64,000 nt of DNA from Bacteroidota bacterium (GTDB lineage: Bacteria > Bacteroidota > Bacteroidia > Bacteroidales > FEN-979): NCBI GenBank assembly GCA_026391735.1, contig JAPLDL010000015.1:186001-250000 (forward strand), written 5' to 3'. The position numbers were made by a program, and so were the translations under genes. Positions 58,704 to 64,000 of the stretch are shown here, one piece after another; position 1 is the stretch's first letter, and every line of letters starts with the position of its first letter. The notes beneath the pieces are model-generated. The model ran no database searches and had not been told where the DNA came from. It was given only the letters and a program-made list of their open reading frames with translations.

Positions 58704-59150
58704 TTAATTGCCTGTTTCTTTCATTGTCTTATGTATATGATTCAGTGCCGAAAGTGCAGCAATTGTCCCATCTCCCACGGCAGTTGTTACCTGGCGGTAG
58801 CGATTGGCAATGCAATCTCCGGCGGCAAATACCCCGGGGATTGATGTTTCCATCCCGGAATCAGCTATGATTTCGCCACGTTCATTCAGTTCAAGTTTGT
58901 CCTGGAGAAATTCAGTATTTGGCAGATAGCCAATAAATATAAATGCCCCGTCGGTTTTAAATTCCTGGATTTCACCGGACTTCAGGTTTTTAATATCTAC
59001 TGAATTTATACTTTCAGTACCATGAAATCCTGTAAGCGTTGAATTCAGTATAAAATGAATTTTTGGATTATTATGCGCTTCTTCAATAGCATGTTCATAG
59101 GCCTGGAAATTGTCAAACTGATGTACTACGGTTACTTTTGTTTGTAGCAT
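58704..59150 (-). pseudogene. Thioredoxin reductase fragment, C-terminal half
   Basis: 148 codons matching the NADPH and C-terminal FAD parts of thioredoxin reductase: KVTVVHQFDNFQAYEHAIEE, then GAFIFIGYLPNTEFL and PGVFAAGDCIANRYRQVTTA, GDGTIAALSA. The N-terminal FAD motif and the redox CxxC, about 160 residues, are missing, and an in-frame TAA lies 6 codons upstream of the ATG. A decayed gene. Confidence 0.75.
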
Positions 59151-59264
59151 AGCTTTGAATTTTTATATGTCTTTTTCTACATGTGTCAAAAACTATGCCA
59201 AAATAAAGCGCATAAATATCACTAATTGAATTTTTATTCGTTACTTTGCAAAAATATTTTGAAC

Positions 59265-59501
59265 ATGTCAGATTCATGCGATACTAAAAAGGAGCTGCTT
59301 CCATTTAAGGAAAGACTCAAAACCTGGGACTTCTGGAAGCCCATCATGTTTACTGCTTTGGGAGGACTGGGTGGTTTTTTATATTACCGCTTCGTTGGCT
59401 GTGCCTCGGGCACCTGTGCAATTACCAGCAACCCATATGCCAGTATTGCGTTCGGTGGGTTTCTCGGGTACTTTTTGGTCAATCGCCCCTGTGCCTGCTG
59501 A
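59265..59501 (+). CDS. DUF6132 small membrane protein
   Basis: 78 residues from MSDSCDTKKELLPFKERLKT. PIMFTALGGLGGFLYYRFVG then CASGTCAITSNPYASIAFGG and FLGYFLVNRPCAC give the DUF6132 signature with the C-x-x-G-x-C-x-I-T-S-N-P core. A two-helix membrane protein commonly found beside rhodanese or thioredoxin genes. The start upstream at 59226 adds 13 unlikely residues. Confidence 0.8.
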   Translation: MSDSCDTKKELLPFKERLKTWDFWKPIMFTALGGLGGFLYYRFVGCASGTCAITSNPYASIAFGGFLGYFLVNRPCAC

Positions 59502-59954
59502 ACCCCATTCTGTTAGCTTTTTTTTCGAAATTTTGACCTTATATTCAGTGACTGAAATTCCGGTCACTGCTTTAAATTGGGTCGATAAATACTGTGCGCT
59601 GCTGTAACCCATCATAAAGGCAATCTCGCTTAGGGTAAATTCGTCATATTTGATCAGTTCCTTCGCTTTTTCAATTTTGCACTGAATGGTAATTTTTTCC
59701 AATGAAGTGTTTTCATGCTTTAAGAACAGAGTGGAAAGATATGGGTAGGATTTGTTAAACCGCTCGACAAGATAATCGGAATTGCGCACCATTGCGTTAA
59801 AAGTAGTGTTGTAAACCAGGTCGATTACAGCTTTCTTTATTTGTTCAACAAGTATAAACCAAAAAAAGACCGGGACAAGTGATAATTCATTTGTCCCAGC
59901 TTCTTTCCTGTTTTTACAATTAATTGCAATGGCAGCTTCCAGAGCCAGTTTCAT
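59379..59954 (-). pseudogene. Degenerate AraC-family regulator (HMA-domain type)
   Basis: 191-codon frame. The middle (LVEQIKKAVIDLVYNTTFNA, YPYLSTLFLKHENTSLEKIT, IAFMMGYSSAQYLSTQFKAV) is an AraC helix-turn-helix region of the group that normally has an N-terminal heavy-metal (HMA) domain. That N-terminus is missing or scrambled (AAIAINCKNRKEAGTNELSL). The usual stop after the domain is lost, so the frame reads 40 codons through the antisense of the DUF6132 gene. The start also overlaps the DUF2202 gene by 35 bp. Confidence 0.7.
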
Positions 59955-60663
59955 GTTCTGAGTTTACTATTAAGTCAAACTCATCCTGGGTCAGGTATTG
60001 AAAAGTATATGTCCCACCGTGAAACAAAATATTGGCATAAAAGGATCTTAAATGATTCCTTGATCCGCGCATGAGATTTGTAAATACACAGGTGATATCC
60101 TGGTTGTCAATGTTCAGCAGATGGTCTTTGAGATCTTTTAAATCAAGATCTTCGATAGTAGCACCTACAATCAGTCCATTAATTAATGAAATCGAACCTG
60201 TACTCACTAAATTATTGTACAAATTTTGCAGGCTTTGATTGGTGAATGTTCCGGTTACATGATTTGCAGCAGGATCCTCTAGTCCGTATTTACCTATCAG
60301 GGCTTTGATCATATCGGTATGACGTTGTTCGCTTTTACTGATGTTTCTGAAGACAGGCTTAGTGTATAACTGGCTTAATGTATAATATACATCATGAGCA
60401 AGAAGTTCTTCTTCTCTCATGATGACCAGGGCCTCTGTTTCAGATGTATTCAAGGGTTCAACAGGCAATGAATCGATACAATAATTGCAACCCGCTAGGG
60501 TAGTATCGGAATAATTATAACTCATTAAAGCATCCTTGTTTTGAGAGTTTCCTTTGGATGCCGAAGCATTGTTGTCTTTTGTACATCCGTTCAATGATAA
60601 TATCACAAATGATAAGCTCATTATAAGTATCATTCCGCCTGCTAATTTTTCTCTTTTCTTCAT
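59920..60663 (-). CDS. DUF2202 ferritin-like lipoprotein
   Basis: 247 residues. A lipoprotein signal (LAGGMILIMSLSFVILSLNG with Cys27) is followed by the DUF2202 core: EALVIMREEELLAHDVYYTL, then FRNISKSEQRHTDMIKALIG, DLKDHLLNIDNQDITCVFTN and NHLRSFYANI. Repeated E...H patterns are those of a ferritin-like diiron four-helix bundle. It lies extracytoplasmic. Iron or redox role unproven. Confidence 0.85.
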   Translation of the reverse strand: MKKREKLAGGMILIMSLSFVILSLNGCTKDNNASASKGNSQNKDALMSYNYSDTTLAGCNYCIDSLPVEPLNTSETEALVIMREEELLAHDVYYTLSQLYTKPVFRNISKSEQRHTDMIKALIGKYGLEDPAANHVTGTFTNQSLQNLYNNLVSTGSISLINGLIVGATIEDLDLKDLKDHLLNIDNQDITCVFTNLMRGSRNHLRSFYANILFHGGTYTFQYLTQDEFDLIVNSEHETGSGSCHCN

Positions 60664-60901
60664 GGTAAGTGTTTTAAAGTGGTTATTTGAATTAAATGTT
60701 GCCGACTGACAGTTCTTGTTAAATGATATTCTGGTAGCTACTTTATTAATAGACGAAGAGAAAGATTAAAACTTGCGGTCATAGTTAAAATTCTTCATAT
60801 GTTTTTATTATTCCATGGTTATTTGGTTACTTCATCGCCTGCGTCAGGATATTCAGGTTCCCATAAAGTTTAGTAATTTCGGGTGGCCATTTTTTTAGAT
60901 T

Positions 60902-61798
60902 ATGCCTGATTTTCGGTTAAAGGTTTTTCATTCTGTTGCCTCTCACCTGAGTTTTACAAAAGCAGCTGCAGAGTTGTATATAACACAACCTGCCGTCACA
61001 AAGAACATCCAGGAGCTTGAGAAAGAGTTTGACATTCGCTTATTTGAGCGGAAAGGAAGTAAAATCATCCTGACTCCGGCGGGGCATATCCTGTTAAACT
61101 ATACCAATCAGATCGTTGGTGTTTACAAGCAAATAGAGTTTGATTTCAGTATCCTTAAAAAGAAATTTTCGGGCAGTCTTCAATTAGGTGCAAGTACAAC
61201 CATAGGACAATATGTACTGCCGCCCGTACTTGCCAGATTTTATCAGAGGTTCCCGCAGATCAAACTGTCGTTGATCAATGATAATACTGAAAAGATTGAA
61301 ACGGCATTAATTGATAAACGGATCCAGCTGGGAATGGTTGAAGGCAGGACAAAGAACAAGGATCTCAAGTATATTCCTTTTATTAAAGATGAGCTGGTTC
61401 CTGTTGTTCATACCAGCCAGCCATTAGCAAGGCGTAATGAAATAAAATTAGAGGAATTAAAGCAGATTCCGATAGTATTCAGGGAAAGAGGATCCGGAAG
61501 CCTTGAGGTTATTGAGCACGAGCTTGCTTCTCATAAAATTCAGTTATCAGAACTGAAAGTAGCAATGTACCTGGGCAGCACCGAAAGCATTAAGTCTTTT
61601 TTAGCCAATTCCAATTGCCTGGGTTTTATTTCTATTGCAGCCTTGGCAAAAGAAATCGCGAATGGCGAGTTTAAGATCATCGATATACCGCAACTCGATA
61701 TACCCCGGACGTTTTATTTTGTCCATCTTCATGGAAAATCAGATGGACTTGCGGATACTTTCATGCATTTCGCCCTCCGCCATTATAACCAAAAGTAA
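60902..61798 (+). CDS. LysR-family regulator next to YeiH transporter
   Basis: 298 residues. N-terminal winged helix: DFRLKVFHSVASHLSFTKAA, then AELYITQPAVTKNIQELEKE and FDIRLFERKGSKIILTPAG. The effector domain begins GSLQLGASTTIGQYVLPPV. CysB/YeiE-like by style and by adjacency: the yeiH-like gene follows in the same direction after 83 bp, which holds the hairpin GGGGCAACGCCCC. It probably activates that gene in response to a sulfur compound. Confidence 0.87.
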   Translation: MPDFRLKVFHSVASHLSFTKAAAELYITQPAVTKNIQELEKEFDIRLFERKGSKIILTPAGHILLNYTNQIVGVYKQIEFDFSILKKKFSGSLQLGASTTIGQYVLPPVLARFYQRFPQIKLSLINDNTEKIETALIDKRIQLGMVEGRTKNKDLKYIPFIKDELVPVVHTSQPLARRNEIKLEELKQIPIVFRERGSGSLEVIEHELASHKIQLSELKVAMYLGSTESIKSFLANSNCLGFISIAALAKEIANGEFKIIDIPQLDIPRTFYFVHLHGKSDGLADTFMHFALRHYNQK

Positions 61799-61881
61799 TT
61801 AAGCATAAATTTTTATGTCTGGGGCAACGCCCCGGATGTCCCGACATTTGCAGTCCGCATTAATTCAAAAAGGACTGGCAA

Positions 61882-62817
61882 ATGAATCAAAAAGAAATTG
61901 TACCTAAACTTATTTTTTTACTCACTGCAGCTGCATGCCTAACACCCTGGATTGAGCCTCCTGTCGCCTTGTTCATGGGGATTGTTTTATCACAGGTAAT
62001 CGGCCATCCGTACGAAAAATATAATAATAAGGCGACCAGTTTATTGTTGAAGATTTCAGTGGTTGGGCTGGGTTTTGGCATGAATGCATTCGAAGCTGCA
62101 AAAGCAGGGAAGCAAGGAATCTTGTTTACTGTTGCCTCGATAAGCCTGACTTTAATAATTGGCTTGATCGCCGGCAGGCTAATGGTTGTAGGCAAGAAAA
62201 CATCAATCCTGATATCCACGGGCACAGCAATCTGCGGCGGCAGTGCTATCGCTGCTGTAGCCCCTGTGATCGGCGCAAAAGAAAACGAGATATCGGTTTC
62301 ATTAGCTACCGTATTTATCCTGAATTCCATTGCCCTGGTGCTTTTTCCCTTGATTGGGCTATGGCTTCATTTAAGCCAGTCACAATTCGGCTTATGGGCA
62401 GCAATCGCTATTCATGATACCAGTTCAGTGGTGGGCGCCGCGCATAAATTCGGCGCTCAGGCATTACAAATTGCCACAACGGTAAAATTGGAAAGAGCCC
62501 TTTGGATTATTCCTGTTTCATTTATAATGGCCATCGCATTTAAAAGCAGTAAAAACAAAGTGAAGCTTCCCTGGTTTATTTTATTTTTTGTCCTGGCAAT
62601 GCTTGCAAATACCTTCCTGCCAAAGTTGCTTCAGGCAGATCGGGTCATTGTTCTACTGGCCAAACGAGGCCTTACTCTGACATTGTTCCTGATTGGCGCA
62701 GGTCTTACCAGGGAAGCTTTGAAAACTGTGAGCTTCCGGCCTATGATACTCGGTGTGTTTCTTTGGGTGTTGATATCGTTGAGTTCATTGTTTGTAATCC
62801 TACATTCGATCAGCTAA
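61882..62817 (+). CDS. YeiH-family (UPF0324) putative sulfur-compound exporter
   Basis: 311 residues, about ten transmembrane helices. Signature segments: GIVLSQVIGHPYEKYNNKAT, ISVVGLGFGMNAFEAAKAGK, STGTAICGGSAIAAVAPVIG and AIAIHDTSSVVGAAHKFG. Family members are predicted exporters of sulfite or sulfate-like anions; the family assignment is firm, the substrate is not. Its stop overlaps the convergent DsrE gene by 4 bp. Confidence 0.88.
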   Translation: MNQKEIVPKLIFLLTAAACLTPWIEPPVALFMGIVLSQVIGHPYEKYNNKATSLLLKISVVGLGFGMNAFEAAKAGKQGILFTVASISLTLIIGLIAGRLMVVGKKTSILISTGTAICGGSAIAAVAPVIGAKENEISVSLATVFILNSIALVLFPLIGLWLHLSQSQFGLWAAIAIHDTSSVVGAAHKFGAQALQIATTVKLERALWIIPVSFIMAIAFKSSKNKVKLPWFILFFVLAMLANTFLPKLLQADRVIVLLAKRGLTLTLFLIGAGLTREALKTVSFRPMILGVFLWVLISLSSLFVILHSIS

Positions 62818-63242
62818 AAAGTTAAAACTTTCTCACTCGTTTTTATTATCTCATATAAATCATTCAACGAAGATACCGGACATTGTTTCGAACCTTCCTG
62901 ATTCCTTAGTCTCAGGCAGGTACCACAGGCAAATATTTTTCCTCCGGCTGCTGAGAAATCATCGATCTGACCTTGAACGTCAAAATCCTTTGTTGATATT
63001 TTCTGTGCTTCAACCCCTTTCCCGAGTAGAAAAACAGAAATTGAATCACCTTTGGCAATCGAAAAATTTGCCAGTCTGAAAGCATTCCATACAGTTTCTG
63101 CATCGTTGGAGTATATAACTATGCCTATCTTCATCCCCTTTTTGTCGGGCGATGTCATATTCCCTCCGCAATTACTGGTGGTTTGAGCAAGAGTAATACA
63201 GGAAATCGTGAAAATTGCAAGTAGCAATGTCATTCTTTTCAT
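62814..63242 (-). CDS. Exported DsrE-family protein
   Basis: About 142 residues from MKRMTLLLAIFTISCITLAQ, a signal peptide. DsrE/DsrF fold: KIGIVIYSNDAETVWNAFRL, ANFSIAKGDSISVFLLGKGV, and AAGGKIFACGTCLRLRNQ with a CxxC pair and a further Cys (KQCPVSSL). DsrE proteins transfer or sense persulfide sulfur. An exported version is likely to act in the periplasm, next to the YeiH exporter with which it is convergent. Confidence 0.83.
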   Translation of the reverse strand: MKRMTLLLAIFTISCITLAQTTSNCGGNMTSPDKKGMKIGIVIYSNDAETVWNAFRLANFSIAKGDSISVFLLGKGVEAQKISTKDFDVQGQIDDFSAAGGKIFACGTCLRLRNQEGSKQCPVSSLNDLYEIIKTSEKVLTF

Positions 63243-63372
63243 AGTAGAAAATATTTGAATTTTATTGGGTTGGTAAAAGTCACCAGGCATCTTTTGTATT
63301 TATAATCCCTGTTGTAAAGTTTTAATTCCTGTTCCGATTTTCTTTATAAAATATTCCAATCATCAGGCTTTA

Positions 63373-64000
63373 TCAATATTCTATTAAACGCACGGTAATC
63401 GTTAAAGGAAGCTTTTTTTGGTATTGCATCCGCTTCAACCAATTCCCCTCTTTATCAAATTCAAGGTATTTATAAGAATATCTTCGGGGAATGCTGTCGT
63501 CGGAACTATATCTTATTTCTTCAATTAGGTTATGATGCTTATCAAAACTAAATGTCCTCCTCTCACTTGAGGTGTCTTCAATCGAAATAATCTCTTCTGC
63601 GGTTTTATTTCCATTTTCATCATATAAGTAGATTTCTTTCTTCATCAGACTCCCATCCGTTTCACTCCATCTTTTTTCAATATTGTTCCCCTTTTTATCA
63701 TACTTGAAGGTCGCAAGATGGTCCATCTCATTATTAGTATCCCTCCACCTTTTCTCGATTTTCTTGCCATTGGTATTATATTTAAAGGTGGCCAGTTCAT
63801 CCATGCTGTCGGGGTGATAATGGATTTCTTCAATTTTATTTCCTTTACTGTTATATCTGTACATAATCTGTTCAAGAAAGTTACTGTCTATAATCTTTCC
63901 TAAACTATCCACTGGATATGTTGTTTCAGTCAAGGATTTAACTCTGCCATTCAGATTTTGTTCCGTGAGGCTGTTTTTAATATTTTCATTTGTACAGGAG
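63373..64000 (-). CDS. Repeat protein with YD/RHS-like repeats, N-terminus beyond window
   Basis: At least 200 residues; the frame is open to the window edge. Repeats of 20-25 residues alternate Y/F-x-Y and G-N-x-I-E-K patterns (YRYNSKGNKIEEIHYHP, FKYNTNGKKIEKRW, FKYDKKGNNIEKRW, YLYDENGNKTAEEI). These resemble the beta-hairpin units of RHS/YD repeat proteins. The first visible residues (SCTNENIKNSLTEQNL) look like the mature start of a lipoprotein, so the lipobox Cys may be just inside the window. A TTG-start reading inside the frame (63933) is not needed. Confidence 0.7.
   Translation of the reverse strand, partial: SCTNENIKNSLTEQNLNGRVKSLTETTYPVDSLGKIIDSNFLEQIMYRYNSKGNKIEEIHYHPDSMDELATFKYNTNGKKIEKRWRDTNNEMDHLATFKYDKKGNNIEKRWSETDGSLMKKEIYLYDENGNKTAEEIISIEDTSSERRTFSFDKHHNLIEEIRYSSDDSIPRRYSYKYLEFDKEGNWLKRMQYQKKLPLTITVRLIEY

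Noticed and set aside
1-64000. CRISPR arrays
   Set aside because: No regularly spaced 25-40 bp repeats or Cas proteins are visible.

Overview
ORGANISM. The window looks like a chromosomal segment of an environmental Bacteroidota (Bacteroidales-like) bacterium. Evidence: AT-leaning coding with TAnnTTTG-type promoter elements, a SusC/TonB-style outer-membrane receptor, many PAS/REC hybrid histidine kinases, a DUF6132 protein, and nucleotidyltransferase/DUF6922 and HicBA pairs typical of that phylum. This is inferred from protein families, not from a search. LAYOUT. (1) 1-1,135: the 3' end of mutS (truncated by the window edge), then tRNA-Gly(GCC) and tRNA-Leu(TAA), each followed by a hairpin. 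(2) 1,225-15,271: a 14 kb co-directional minus-strand signalling island of five histidine kinases (four carrying receiver domains), one stand-alone receiver, a TonB-dependent receptor and a YfiR-like periplasmic protein. One kinase has a CHASE8-like periplasmic sensor, the kind of partner YfiR-type proteins regulate. No DNA-binding output domain is encoded here. (3) 15,365-16,801: a lipoprotein metallophosphoesterase fused in frame to the remnant of a DUF4143 ATPase. (4) 17,049-20,985: an IscR/NsrR-like Rrf2 regulator with three cysteines, then a two-gene heme-copper oxidoreductase whose active-site helix carries Asp where oxygen reductases have His, and whose subunit II has lost every CuA ligand. 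This is a probable non-canonical NO reductase. Two methyltransferase genes converge on it. (5) About 21,087-55,058: a Mu-like transposable prophage of about 34 kb. (6) 55,103-64,000: host flank with a chimeric ORF (start of an MmeI-like methyltransferase joined to a DUF2007-like tail), a thioesterase, a methyltransferase, an AbiEii-like pair, a HicBA pair, a cluster of gene fragments (DUF4143, thioredoxin reductase, AraC), and a LysR / YeiH / DsrE group that suggests sulfur-compound handling. PROPHAGE. Both ends carry a matching 30-bp inverted sequence (22 of 30 identical, ungapped). Reading inward from the right end: repressor and a divergent small regulator, transposase (MuA-like), AAA ATPase (MuB-like), replication and accessory genes (DUF3164, zinc-finger protein, HD hydrolase, GemA-like), and a secreted accessory protein, all leftward, ending at a strong terminator at 44,979-45,001. 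The packaging and portal block (terminase small and large, DUF1320, portal, F-like, virion morphogenesis, one more) is inverted: it runs rightward from 39,204 and converges on that terminator. The scaffold/protease, capsid, lysis, sheath, tube, chaperone (with a programmed -1 frameshift), tape measure, baseplate, fibre and Dam methylase genes run leftward from 39,030 to 21,288. The divergent promoter between the two late blocks holds a nested palindrome. Downstream of dam, next to the left end, is a highly structured element with mutually exclusive stems. MOST INTERESTING. The Asp-for-His, CuA-less oxidoreductase with its cysteine-bearing regulator; the YfiR/CHASE8-kinase/TonB island; the switchable structure after dam; the inverted packaging module; and the chimeric ORF at the prophage's right flank.
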